Source: a bacterium | GTDB taxonomy: Bacteria; Zixibacteria; MSB-5A5; GN15; FEB-12 | Assembly: GCA_016708025.1 (NCBI GenBank) | Contig: JADJGQ010000003.1 | Span: forward strand, 372,001-436,000 | Length of the DNA: 64,000 nucleotides | Direction of reading: 5' to 3' | Shown: piece after piece, positions 17,801 through 26,208 of the stretch | Layout: each line of letters begins with the position of its first letter | Numbering within the stretch: the first letter of the stretch is position 1 | Notes under the pieces: generated by a model | The model's input: only the letters and a program-made list of their open reading frames with translations | Told to the model about the DNA's origin: nothing | The model's database searches: none | Made by a program: the position numbers and the translations under genes

Positions 17801-17846
17801 GCTTACGCATAAAAAAGTAGCCTATGCGTGAGCGCTTACGTATAAT
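17801..17846. promoter_or_regulatory. Palindromic operator-like array, copy 2
   Basis: GCTTACGCATA, TATGCGTGAGC and GCTTACGTATA are arranged as in copy 1. The third 11-mer runs into a perfect TATAAT (17841-17846). It may drive the fibronectin-dockerin gene starting at 18101, leaving a leader of about 250 nt that holds two hairpins. Confidence 0.5.
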
Positions 17847-17896
17847 CTGTGAATGGTGACCGATGGTGGTCACAGTAGGTTTATCTGGATCGATTT

Positions 17897-17956
17897 CCGT
17901 CCGTGAAGCGGCTGGCCTGGTTCCCCTCCCCATTTTTGCCAGCCGTGGATCGGACC
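17897..17956 (+). repeat. Hairpin element with CGTCCGTGAAG, copy 2
   Basis: The left arm CCGTCCGTGAAGCGGCTGGC pairs in part with GCCAGCCGTGGATCGGACC on the right around a pyrimidine-rich loop. It corresponds to 17526-17587 in sequence and in distance from the palindromic array. Confidence 0.5.
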
Positions 17957-18030
17957 TTTTGGAATGAACTCCTGTGTCTGTCGCAGAAGGCCACGCAACT
18001 CCTCCTGCCAGATTTCATTCCGCGTCGTGT

Positions 18031-18061
18031 CTCTCACCTGTCGGAAGGTTTCAGGTGAGAG
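18031..18061 (+). promoter_or_regulatory. Perfect 10-bp hairpin in leader of the dockerin gene
   Basis: CTCTCACCTG pairs with CAGGTGAGAG around an 11-base loop, 39 bases before ATG 18101. It could be a leader structure or an operator. Confidence 0.5.
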
Positions 18062-18100
18062 AATGGAGAATCAATTGGTCTGTTGTGATGGGATGGAAAA

Positions 18101-18691
18101 ATGAGGAATGGGATCCGTTTGATCGTCTGCACTCTTGTCATGCTGTCCGTTTCCCAAAGTCTGTTGAGTGCGACGGCTGATATCACGTTGGTGTGGACCG
18201 CACCGGGGAATAATGGCATGGTCGGTAGGGCCACCCAGTATGATCTTCGCTACGCCACGTTTCCAATATCTGATGCCAATTGGGCGCTTGCCACCAAGGT
18301 AGTCAATCTCCCCGCTCCACAATCTGCGGGAAATCAAGAAGAATTCAAAGTCACCGGACTCCTGCCGGCTACAACTTACTACTTCAGTCTGAAGGCCGGT
18401 GATGCCAGGCCAAACTGGTCAATGCTCTCTAATGTCGCCTACCGAACGACTTGCCCTGATGGCTGCGATGGTCAGAACGGGAATGTCAACGGATCGGCAG
18501 ATGGTCATGTCGACCTCTCCGATCTGGCCGTACTCACCGCATACATCACGAGCGCAAATGGCCACTATACTATCTGTCCCGCCATGGGGAACACCAACAG
18601 CTCCCCGGATGGCGTGATTGACCTGTCCGACCTCGCAACCTTGATCGCCTTTTTGGTCCAGGGGACTCAGTTCCTGCAATGTCCGCAATAA
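18101..18691 (+). CDS. Secreted fibronectin-III/dockerin-like protein
   Basis: A 196-residue exported protein: signal peptide (about 1-24), one fibronectin-III-like domain (ITLVWTAPGNNG ... VTGLLPATTYYFSLKAGD, about 27-112), then two Ca-binding dockerin-like repeats (NVNGSADGHVDLSDLA and NTNSSPDGVIDLSDLA) joined by a linker that carries a Cys pair. Dockerin repeats of this 'DLSDL' style end many secreted proteins in FCB-group candidate phyla. ATG 18101 follows a 250-bp leader with two hairpins. The binding partner is unknown. The same fibronectin type is tripled in the next gene. Confidence 0.8.
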   Translation: MRNGIRLIVCTLVMLSVSQSLLSATADITLVWTAPGNNGMVGRATQYDLRYATFPISDANWALATKVVNLPAPQSAGNQEEFKVTGLLPATTYYFSLKAGDARPNWSMLSNVAYRTTCPDGCDGQNGNVNGSADGHVDLSDLAVLTAYITSANGHYTICPAMGNTNSSPDGVIDLSDLATLIAFLVQGTQFLQCPQ

Positions 18692-19031
18692 ACCCTCGTT
18701 ACTCGACCCGACTATGTACTGATCCGGTCTAAAACAAAGAACAATTTGAACTATTCGAGTAAAGCGCAACGGTATCACGCATCAGGAATGGGTCAGGCAG
18801 ATCCCTGTTTTGAGATCCGGTATCATCATTTGATCCGGTTCCACTACCTCCCCAGGTATTCACTAATTACAGACACTTCATGAATCTGCTCGCCATGGTA
18901 GCGTGAGCCGCCGCCGGGAAGGTCCTTGTCAGATGACTGACAACGGTCCGGTGGCTGGCCACAGTAACTGCTTTGGCGAGATTTCCAACATCACCATAGG
19001 AGAGAACTCCATTCAGGAAGGAAGGAGAATC
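18692..19031. other. 340-bp intergenic region
   Basis: No gene is recognised. An in-frame GTG at 18903 could extend the next gene, but the ATG at 19032 with its strong ribosome binding site and signal peptide is preferred. Confidence 0.5.
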
Positions 19032-20126
19032 ATGGGAAACAGAATCGTCTTGTCTGGATGTGCCATTGCTGTCCTGACATTCGCGGGAGTGAAGGCGGAA
19101 GAGTTGCAGGTTGTTGCGACCACTCCGAATTCGGTCACGCTCACCTGGATCGCGCCGGGAGATGACAACTTCACTGGGCAGGCTTCGGCATATGATATCC
19201 GTTATTCACTCACAACCATCACCGCAGCTAATTGGGCTAGTGCGACCAGGGCAACCGGCGTTCCTGCTCCAAAAGTAGCTGGAAGCGCAGAGTCGTTCGA
19301 TGTCACCGGTTTGGCATCGAGCACCACATACTTCTTTGCTATGAAAGCAGGTGATGAGATCCCGAACTGGTCGGCAATGTCTAATGTCGTTCAGAAGACT
19401 ACCCTGCAGGAGGCCACGCCACCGTCGGCAATTGTCAATCTGACTGCCGGAACGGTCACTTCTTCGAGCATTGCACTTGCCTGGACTGCTCCGGGAGATG
19501 ATGGCACGGTTGGTACCGCTACTCTGTATGATATCCGGTATTCGACTTCAACGATCACCGCCAGCAACTGGGCAAACGCCGCACAGGTCGCCGGCGAGAC
19601 CGCTCCAAGAGTAGCAGGATCTGCTGAGTCGTTTGTAGTGGCCGGTTTGAACCCCGCAACTACCTATTACTTTGCTATCAAGACGGCTGATGAGGCTGCA
19701 AATCTGTCTGCTTTGTCAAACGTTGCTACCAAGGCCACTGGCGCAGAGTCAACGCCGCCATCCGCCATCGCCAATCTGGCAGCACCGACGTCTGGTGAAA
19801 CCACAGTGACGCTCACCTGGACTGCTCCGGGGGACGATGGTAATTCCGGCACGGCCACTCAATACGACATACGATACTCAACGACGGCGATCACGGCGGC
19901 CAACTTTGGTTCGGCCACCCAAGTAGCTTCCGAACCTTCGCCAAAAGTGGCTGGAAGTGCTGAGACCTTTACCGTGACTGGCTTGGCATTGAGCTCTACC
20001 TATTACTTCGCGATCAAGACCGCCGACGAGGCCGCGAATTGGTCTGGCCTATCGAATGTCATCTCTAAAGCAACGACTGGCGATACCACACCGCCGGCGC
20101 AGGTGACTGATCTTGCCGCCTACTAA
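19032..20126 (+). CDS. Secreted protein with three fibronectin-III domains, stops at the edge of a fourth
   Basis: 364 residues from ATG 19032, which follows a very strong AAGGAAGGAG site. A signal peptide (about 1-22) is followed by three homologous fibronectin-III domains of about 105 residues, each with TWTAPGDDG, YDIRYST-ITAANW, KVAGSAESF and TYYFAIKTADEA blocks. The protein ends right after 'TTPPAQVTDLAAY', the phrase that opens each further domain, so it appears truncated. Domains are separated by TPPSAI linkers. No dockerin or sorting domain remains. The repeats are very similar to each other, consistent with internal duplication. Confidence 0.8.
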   Translation: MGNRIVLSGCAIAVLTFAGVKAEELQVVATTPNSVTLTWIAPGDDNFTGQASAYDIRYSLTTITAANWASATRATGVPAPKVAGSAESFDVTGLASSTTYFFAMKAGDEIPNWSAMSNVVQKTTLQEATPPSAIVNLTAGTVTSSSIALAWTAPGDDGTVGTATLYDIRYSTSTITASNWANAAQVAGETAPRVAGSAESFVVAGLNPATTYYFAIKTADEAANLSALSNVATKATGAESTPPSAIANLAAPTSGETTVTLTWTAPGDDGNSGTATQYDIRYSTTAITAANFGSATQVASEPSPKVAGSAETFTVTGLALSSTYYFAIKTADEAANWSGLSNVISKATTGDTTPPAQVTDLAAY

Positions 20127-20154
20127 GGCCGAAAACGAAACGGGCATCCAGAGA

Positions 20155-20183
20155 ATCCCCCGTCGCCCCGTGTGGCGGGGGAT
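20155..20183 (+). terminator. Terminator-like hairpin
   Basis: A ten-base GC-rich stem (ATCCCCCGTC / GGCGGGGGAT) with loop GCCCCGTGT lies 28 bp after the fibronectin gene. No T-run follows. Confidence 0.4.
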
Positions 20184-20420
20184 CACAATTTCACATCTCG
20201 CGAAATCTTCGCCATCAATACGAACTTCGCCTCGCTCGTTTTTGCACGATTGCTGACAGTATCTGGCTGCCTCGGTCAGCCGTCGCATCACCTTCATCGC
20301 CGTAACTTCTCAAATCTCTTTGCGTTGCAGCGACATCAGTCGTAACCAGACGGTAACACTATCCTAACTTGACTTTCACATTCACTGACGGCATTGTCCT
20401 CTGGGCATATCAGGTAACAA

Positions 20421-20987
20421 ATGAAAAAGAGATCAGTCCAGGCACCTGCTCCTTCACGGTTGCTTCTGCTCATTCGACATGGCAAAGCGGCACCCAAAGA
20501 TATTGGATTGTCTGATTTCGAGCGTGTGCTGACCGCCGATGGCGCTACCGAGTGCCGAAACATGGCCACCCTTCTCGAGTCGCATGTAGCTGGCCTTGAC
20601 CAGATACTTTCCAGCCCGGCCGATCGAGCTCTGGAAACGGCTCATCTCTTCGCGAAGGCTCTTAGCTTCCCGATCGAACAGATCGCTTTAGTGCCAGATC
20701 TCTATTCATCCCACGGAACCAAAGCGATCATTGCCAGAGTCAAACGGACCGAACCGCGCGTCAAGCTGATCGCATTAGTAGGGCATAACCCGATGATAGA
20801 TGATCTGGCTGCGTTTTTCATACCCGGATTCAGTGAGTCGATCGACAAGTCCGGGGTTGTGGCCATCTCATTCGGCAAATTGCCATGGGCGGAGATCCGC
20901 AAAGGGGCAGGGAAATTGACGTTTGCTTTCGCACCGTCAGGCGATGCTCACAAGCAGGCCCGAGCCAACCGACGAGCCGTCGCGTAA
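20421..20987 (+). CDS. sixA: SixA-type phosphohistidine phosphatase
   Basis: A 188-residue histidine phosphatase of the SixA branch. The RHG motif near the N-terminus (LLLIRHGKA, catalytic His about 19) is followed by LSSPADRALETA and a second catalytic His in VGHNP. SixA removes phosphate from histidine on phosphotransfer proteins. The length is slightly above E. coli SixA because of an N-terminal lead and a basic C-terminal tail. It is followed 38 bp later by polyphosphate kinase in the same direction, an association often seen for SixA/CHAD/PPK genes, so a link to phosphate or polyphosphate metabolism is likely. Confidence 0.85.
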   Translation: MKKRSVQAPAPSRLLLLIRHGKAAPKDIGLSDFERVLTADGATECRNMATLLESHVAGLDQILSSPADRALETAHLFAKALSFPIEQIALVPDLYSSHGTKAIIARVKRTEPRVKLIALVGHNPMIDDLAAFFIPGFSESIDKSGVVAISFGKLPWAEIRKGAGKLTFAFAPSGDAHKQARANRRAVA

Positions 20988-21025
20988 CCTCTTCACACCG
21001 ATCAGAACAAAGCAGGTATATCGTA

Positions 21026-23089
21026 GTGACACAGGCCACGAACAGACGACCCACCGCCACCAAAGAGACCAGTTGGCTCGATTTCAACGGGCGTGTGCTC
21101 GAAGAAGCATCAGACCCGACAGTCCCAATCATCGAACGGCTCAAGTTCCTCGGGATCTATTCCAACAATCTCGATGAATTCTTCCGCGTGAGGGTGGCCA
21201 CGCTTAACCGTCTGACCAAGACGCCGCGCAAAAAGACGATTGACCTGATCGGACACGATCCCTCCAAGACCCTCAAGCGCATTCACCGTCAGGTAATGCA
21301 TCAGCAAGATCGCTTTGAAAAGATCTACAACCAGATCCTTAAGGAGTTGGCACGCCAGCATATCTTCATTACTAACGAGAAAAAGCTAACCGCGGCTCAA
21401 GCGAAATTCGTCACGGAATACTTCCATGAAGTGGTGCGGCCCAAGTTGTTCCCGATCATGATCGATCACAAGGATGAGTTTCCGGAACTACGCGATAAGC
21501 CGGTCTACCTCGCGGTCGCCCTCTCCAAACGAAATGAACGCAAGTCATCCGACTACGCGTTGATCGAACTGCCGACCGACCTCTTGCCAAGATTCGTCCT
21601 GTTGCCCAAGTCCGGCCAGAAGACTTACATCATTCTGATGGATGACATCATTCGGCACAACCTGAAGGCTATCTTCTCCCCGTTCGGCTATACCAAGTAC
21701 GCTGCATATACGATCAAAGTGACCCGTGATGCCGAACTGGATATCGATGACGACATCTTTGAGAGCTACGTTCGCAAGATCCACAAGAGCCTTCGCCAGC
21801 GCAAAGAAGGACGCCCGGTCAGACTGGTTTACGATGCCGATATCCCTCGCGACATGCTGAAACTGCTGGTACAGCGGATGAAAATGAAAAAAGGGGATCC
21901 TCTTATCGCCGGATCGCGCTACCACAATTTCAAGGATTTCATGAAGTTTCCGAACATTGGCCGTCCCTCCATGCGAAACTCCAATAGTGCGCCGGTACCG
22001 CATCGCGGACTCGCGCGACACAAAAGTATGCTTGAAGCGATCTCCAAGCAGGATATGCTTCTACATTTCCCCTATCAGTCATTCGATTCCATCATCGATC
22101 TGCTGCGAGAGGCTTCGATCGACCCACATGTCACTTCCATCAAGATCACACTCTACCGAACCGCTTCAAACTCGAGCGTGGTCAATGCTTTGATGAACGC
22201 GGTCAAAAACGGCAAATCGGTGGTAGCGGTGGTCGAATTGCAGGCTCGCTTTGACGAAGAAGCCAATATTCGCTGGGCCACCGAATTGCAGGATGCCGGA
22301 GCCAAAGTAGTCTTCGGCGTACCGGGGCTGAAAGTCCATTCAAAACTCTGCCTCATTACCCGAAAGAACGGCCGCGGCCTGGAGCGGTTTGCCGTTGTGG
22401 CGACCGGCAATTTCAACGAGGATACCGCCCGCGTCTATACGGACCATTTCCTGTTGACCGCCAATCAAAAGATCACCAGTCAGGTGGCAGATGTCTTCGA
22501 GTTCCTTCAGAAGAACTACAAAGTGACCCCCTTCCGACATTTGATCGTCTCACCCTTCAATAGTCGCCGAAGACTCACTCAGTTGATTCAGACTGAGATT
22601 GATAATGCATTATCCGGCAAGGAAGCCTGGATATTGCTCAAATTGAATCACCTGGTGGATACGCCGATGATCAAAATGCTCTATAAGGCGAGTCAGGCCG
22701 GAGTCAAGATCCGCCTGATAGTCAGGGGGATGTTCACGCTTGAGCCGGGGATCAAAGGTCAGAGCGAAAATATCGAGGCGATCCGCCTGGTCGACAAATA
22801 TCTGGAGCATTCTCGCGTATTATTCTTTGCCAATGGTGGTGCCGAAAAGTGCTTCATCTCGTCGGCCGACTGGATGCCGCGCAATCTGGATCGACGAGTT
22901 GAGGTTGCCTGCCCGATCCTTGATGCAAGTCTAAAACAGGAACTTCGCGATCTGCTTGAACTGCAGTGGCGCGATAACTGCAAAGCCGGTTCGCACTATG
23001 ACCCGACCGCCGCTCCGCGACGAACCAAGCCCGGCAAACAGCGTGCGCAAATCCTTATCGCCGCATACCTGCGAGAGAAACATACGTAG
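21026..23089 (+). CDS. ppk1: Polyphosphate kinase 1
   Basis: PPK1 makes polyphosphate reversibly from ATP. From GTG 21026 it has 687 residues, the normal length; an upstream GTG would add 47 residues overlapping sixA. The N-terminal domain begins SWLDFNGRVLEEASD and contains NNLDEFFRVR; the phospholipase-D-like catalytic domains carry the autophosphorylated histidine in GLKVHSKLCLI (H438) and, later, the ISSADWMPRNLDRRVEV block. All family landmarks are intact. It is the core of a sixA-ppk1-ppx-CHAD cluster in which synthesis, degradation and binding of polyphosphate are encoded side by side. Confidence 0.95.
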   Translation: MTQATNRRPTATKETSWLDFNGRVLEEASDPTVPIIERLKFLGIYSNNLDEFFRVRVATLNRLTKTPRKKTIDLIGHDPSKTLKRIHRQVMHQQDRFEKIYNQILKELARQHIFITNEKKLTAAQAKFVTEYFHEVVRPKLFPIMIDHKDEFPELRDKPVYLAVALSKRNERKSSDYALIELPTDLLPRFVLLPKSGQKTYIILMDDIIRHNLKAIFSPFGYTKYAAYTIKVTRDAELDIDDDIFESYVRKIHKSLRQRKEGRPVRLVYDADIPRDMLKLLVQRMKMKKGDPLIAGSRYHNFKDFMKFPNIGRPSMRNSNSAPVPHRGLARHKSMLEAISKQDMLLHFPYQSFDSIIDLLREASIDPHVTSIKITLYRTASNSSVVNALMNAVKNGKSVVAVVELQARFDEEANIRWATELQDAGAKVVFGVPGLKVHSKLCLITRKNGRGLERFAVVATGNFNEDTARVYTDHFLLTANQKITSQVADVFEFLQKNYKVTPFRHLIVSPFNSRRRLTQLIQTEIDNALSGKEAWILLKLNHLVDTPMIKMLYKASQAGVKIRLIVRGMFTLEPGIKGQSENIEAIRLVDKYLEHSRVLFFANGGAEKCFISSADWMPRNLDRRVEVACPILDASLKQELRDLLELQWRDNCKAGSHYDPTAAPRRTKPGKQRAQILIAAYLREKHT

Positions 23090-23095
23090 GCAACT

Positions 23096-23992
23096 ATGAT
23101 CAAACTGGCAGCTATTGATATTGGATCCAACGCCGTACGACTCATGCTCTCCCGCGTTTACGAAAACGAAGGCGAAACGGTATACATAAAAGAATCGCTC
23201 ATTCGCGTGCCGATCCGTCTCGGCGAAGATGTTTTCGCGCATCAGAAGATCACGCCGCAAAAGGCCCAGCAATTGTCAACCGTCCTCCAGGCGTTCAAAC
23301 TGATCGTAGAAGCATATCGCGCCGAAGACTGCATCGCCTGCGCGACCTCTGCAATGCGCGAGGCACGCAACGGCGCCGATGTCGCCAAAGCGATAAAAAA
23401 ACAGACCGGCATGCAGATAGAGATCATCGAAGGTAAACGGGAAGCTGCGATCATTTACTCCAGCCATATCAGTCGAGCCTTCCGCTCCGATGCTCCGCTT
23501 TTATATATCGATGTAGGCGGCGGCAGCACCGAAGTGACCCTCATGTCCCGTAGCCGGATCATTGAGTCTGGCTCCTTCAAGATCGGCACTGTGCGAATCC
23601 TGCAGAAAGGTCGCTCAAAGCGGGAGCTGGATCGCATCAAAGCCTGGCTCAAAGCGCAAGTAGCGCCGCATCACCCGATCGCCGCAGTCGGGACCGGCGG
23701 GAGTATTAATAACATCTTCCGGCTCTCCCGCAAAAAGGAAGGGAAACCGCTCTCCGTCAAACTTATCACCGAGATCCGGGATTATCTGGAATCATTCACC
23801 GTCGAAGAGCGCATCAAAGTACTCGGCCTGCGACCTGACCGTGCCGATGTGATAGTCGAAGCAGCCGACATCTATCTCAATGTGATGAAATGGTCGGGAG
23901 TCAAGAAAATGCATGTGCCAATCCTCGGATTGTCGGATGGCCTAATTCACGTATTGTATGAAAAAGTCAAGTCCAAGCATATCGACCTCTAA
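23096..23992 (+). CDS. ppx: Exopolyphosphatase / pppGpp phosphatase (Ppx/GppA family)
   Basis: A 298-residue Ppx/GppA phosphatase of the ASKHA fold (short form, without the C-terminal HD domain of E. coli PPX). It shows the phosphate-1 loop AAIDIGSNAVRL, the second phosphate loop DVGGGSTEV and the GTGGS segment (AAVGTGGSINN). It hydrolyses terminal phosphates of polyphosphate or pppGpp. It starts 7 bp after ppk1 and overlaps the CHAD gene by 35 bp, so the three are one transcription unit. Confidence 0.9.
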   Translation: MIKLAAIDIGSNAVRLMLSRVYENEGETVYIKESLIRVPIRLGEDVFAHQKITPQKAQQLSTVLQAFKLIVEAYRAEDCIACATSAMREARNGADVAKAIKKQTGMQIEIIEGKREAAIIYSSHISRAFRSDAPLLYIDVGGGSTEVTLMSRSRIIESGSFKIGTVRILQKGRSKRELDRIKAWLKAQVAPHHPIAAVGTGGSINNIFRLSRKKEGKPLSVKLITEIRDYLESFTVEERIKVLGLRPDRADVIVEAADIYLNVMKWSGVKKMHVPILGLSDGLIHVLYEKVKSKHIDL

Positions 23993-24893
23993 ACGGTCCC
24001 GAAAGGTCACGGCAGATAAACTGCTTGGCTATTTCGACGTCAGGCATTCCGCTTTCCTCGCTGCACTTACCGCCGCGAGACAGCATTATGCCGTCGAAGG
24101 CGTACACCAGTTGCGAGTCGAAGTAAAGCGACTGCGAGCCTTCTATAAGCTGATCGAACGAATCGCGCCATCGTTTGCGGCCAAACCCAACGCCGGCCCG
24201 CTCCGCGAATTGTATCGCGCGGCCGGGACATTAAGGGATATTGATATCTTCCAGGCGATCACAGTTGCGCGACTTGACCGACTTGATCTGCGCGAGTATT
24301 TCAATCACCTGAAATCGGTCGAGCTTGAGAAACGCCAGAGATTTGATATCGTGGCGGTCAATTTTTCCGAGTCAGTCCTGACTGGGAGTTGCACCAAACT
24401 CCGTGCCGCTCTGGCGGCCCCCTCTGACGATAAAATCAGGCAACGGTTAAACAAGCGACTTCGGAAGCTCGCGGCAAAACTGTCCAAAGCATTGGAACGC
24501 AAACGGCAGGAACATTACGAACTCCATACCGTGCGGAAACTCTCCAAGACACTCCGGTACACACTTGATGTCTGGATCCTCTGCCACGGCAAGACACCAT
24601 CCTCCGGTACCACCGCCGCAAAACTCAAGCAGACATACACGGCATTGGGAGAATGGCATGACCATGTTGTCGCACTCGAATCATTGAAGCTATTTCTGAA
24701 AAGTCGTTCGAATAGGAAGTTGACCTCCCCGAATGCCTATTCGACGTTCAGCACGGCTCTCCTGAAGGAGATAGAGAAGCAATTAACGTCATATGAACGC
24801 GGAAAGCAGCCGCTCATCAGATCACTGGCTGGATTAGCCAGATCGCTCGAACGGACTGCTGCAATCCAATCGAACAAAACCAAACAACACTGA
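23958..24893 (+). CDS. CHAD-domain protein
   Basis: A 311-residue all-helical, very basic protein of the CHAD family (conserved histidine alpha-helical domain). Typical features are VEGVHQLRVEVKRLRAFYKL near residue 50 and the mirrored HTVRKLSKTLRYTLD in the second half, with Arg/Lys/His lining the helices. CHAD domains bind polyphosphate and polyphosphate granules. The start overlaps ppx by 35 bp (ATG 23958), which fits a polyphosphate-bound partner of the neighbouring enzymes. Confidence 0.9.
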   Translation: MKKSSPSISTSKRSRKVTADKLLGYFDVRHSAFLAALTAARQHYAVEGVHQLRVEVKRLRAFYKLIERIAPSFAAKPNAGPLRELYRAAGTLRDIDIFQAITVARLDRLDLREYFNHLKSVELEKRQRFDIVAVNFSESVLTGSCTKLRAALAAPSDDKIRQRLNKRLRKLAAKLSKALERKRQEHYELHTVRKLSKTLRYTLDVWILCHGKTPSSGTTAAKLKQTYTALGEWHDHVVALESLKLFLKSRSNRKLTSPNAYSTFSTALLKEIEKQLTSYERGKQPLIRSLAGLARSLERTAAIQSNKTKQH

Positions 24894-24923
24894 CGGATTA
24901 TGATGATAGATCAAGGACTATGT

Positions 24924-25187
24924 ATGAACAGAGGGAACAACAACGCAACTATCGACAACCTGCGCGCCCTGGCGCTGACGCTGGACATGCGCCTTGGAGT
25001 CGAGGCTCGCAAGCAGATTCTGGCGGGAAACGAGAAGATCACTCTGGCCACAAATGAACAGCAATGGATCGACTGGATGTCCGGAGTCAAATCGCGAATG
25101 AAGATGATCGCGGGAAGCCAGATTGCGGGCGAGGTTCTGGCGAATCAATGGTGGTCGTCACCCCTTCAGATCAACAGCGAAGAGTAG
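24924..25187 (+). CDS. Small hypothetical protein following the polyphosphate module
   Basis: An 87-residue soluble protein, mostly helical and not recognised. It contains a Leu/Arg-rich N-terminal helix, QQWIDWMSGVKSRMK in the middle and a tryptophan pair near the end. ATG 24924 has an AAGGA site at a suitable distance; the earlier ATGs at 24900 and 24903 do not. It lies 30 bp after the CHAD gene and probably belongs to its operon. It converges with the metallophosphoesterase, with one base between stops. Confidence 0.5.
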   Translation: MNRGNNNATIDNLRALALTLDMRLGVEARKQILAGNEKITLATNEQQWIDWMSGVKSRMKMIAGSQIAGEVLANQWWSSPLQINSEE

Positions 25188-25188
25188 A

Positions 25189-26208
25189 TCACGAGGCCGA
25201 ACTGAGGGAAGGCTTCGGCATCGGCCAGGCCGCTCGCTTGTAACGGCAGACCGCGATTTCTCGGTTGGTGATCACCACAAAATCTGATCGCCCCTCTGTC
25301 CAGGCACCGGCATCCACAAAGATGCTCTCTCCATTGGCGAAATCCAGACTCAGATATGGTCGGTGAGTGTGCGCTATGACGCAGACGCGGGGCGGGCAGG
25401 CGAACGACTTAACCACCGATTCAAAGTAGTTGAAATGCCGGCGCGGGTACTCTGTCGCCGCCGTGATCTCCGTTCTTTCCTGATCCCCCGAGTTAATTCC
25501 GAATGCCCGATGACATTGTTCATCCCAATCACTGAACTTGCGCCGAATCTGGTGAATGCGATTTTCAACCCGCCTCAATCCACGCAACACCTTCATTGAC
25601 CATCGCCAATGACGGTGATCCGGATTGGTGAAATGAAACCACCGATCCGCCGTATAACCATGTTCGAAATAGACCGAGCCATCGCTGGCGGCATACATAC
25701 CGCGCCGCTTTTGTCGATACTCGGCATCATGGTTCCCGACGACAAACTTGAATTCCAGTTCATGAAAGAGCTTGATGATCTCATCGTAGATCGGGTGCGA
25801 AGCGCGAATATCTCTCACCGTTACATCCCTGCCGAATTTCGGATGCGGAAAACAGAGCTCGTACATATCACCCAGCTGCACCATACTAAGCCGATCTCCG
25901 GATTTCCGCAGCCGCTCGCGACTTGCCTCCGCGTGCACCAGAAAATCAAGCATCGGTTCCGCGCCGAATTTGAAATTGTCGAGGTTCGATGTATAGAGGA
26001 ACATGTGCATGTCCGGAACCAGCACCATGACATCGGAATCCTTGAGGATCGGCCCCCACTGCGCTGGGATCCGTGTCGGAACTCCGCCGTTAGAGATGAT
26101 CTCTATCCGCGGATTTCCCTGGATAAAGCCATCCTCGATCGTCAGCCCAACGCTATAGGATTGACTACGTGACTCGAAGTCGATGCATGTTTGCATGGCA
26201 GTCTGCAT
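25189..26208 (-). CDS. Calcineurin-like metallophosphoesterase
   Basis: A 339-residue protein of the calcineurin-like phosphoesterase superfamily. The metal-binding motifs are in order: PDMHMF (D-x-H), QLGDMYEL (GD with Glu where Asp is usual), GNHD, a downstream His, and AHTHRP (the GHxH motif with Ala for Gly). The ATG at 26208 overlaps the stop of the glycosyltransferase as TGATG and is preferred to a GTG at 26226. It is the last gene of a minus-strand group with a GT21 glycosyltransferase and a GH1 glycosidase. The substrate may be a phosphorylated lipid or nucleotide-sugar product, which is inference. Confidence 0.75.
   Translation of the reverse strand: MQTAMQTCIDFESRSQSYSVGLTIEDGFIQGNPRIEIISNGGVPTRIPAQWGPILKDSDVMVLVPDMHMFLYTSNLDNFKFGAEPMLDFLVHAEASRERLRKSGDRLSMVQLGDMYELCFPHPKFGRDVTVRDIRASHPIYDEIIKLFHELEFKFVVGNHDAEYRQKRRGMYAASDGSVYFEHGYTADRWFHFTNPDHRHWRWSMKVLRGLRRVENRIHQIRRKFSDWDEQCHRAFGINSGDQERTEITAATEYPRRHFNYFESVVKSFACPPRVCVIAHTHRPYLSLDFANGESIFVDAGAWTEGRSDFVVITNREIAVCRYKRAAWPMPKPSLSSAS

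Larger units (their letters stand above)
17117..18100. other. Long (about 1 kb) non-coding region with duplicated operator/hairpin module
   Basis: No convincing gene is seen. Two similar modules occur: palindromic 11-mers (17410-17455 and 17801-17846), each followed about 70-75 bp later by a long hairpin with the shared sequence CGTCCGTGAAG (17526-17587 and 17897-17956). A further inverted repeat with a T-rich 3' flank (17614-17689) follows the first module, and a hairpin (18031-18061) lies just before the next gene. See the separate entries. Confidence 0.55.

Noticed and set aside
17471..17812. Plus-strand ORF of 113 codons in the non-coding region
   Set aside because: It runs through the hairpin and inverted repeats, has a Pro-rich, family-less product and no ribosome binding site.
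20049..20297. Minus-strand ORF of 82 codons with reasonable amino-acid composition
   Set aside because: It overlaps the end of the fibronectin gene and the hairpin at 20155-20183, has no recognised family and no clear ribosome binding site.
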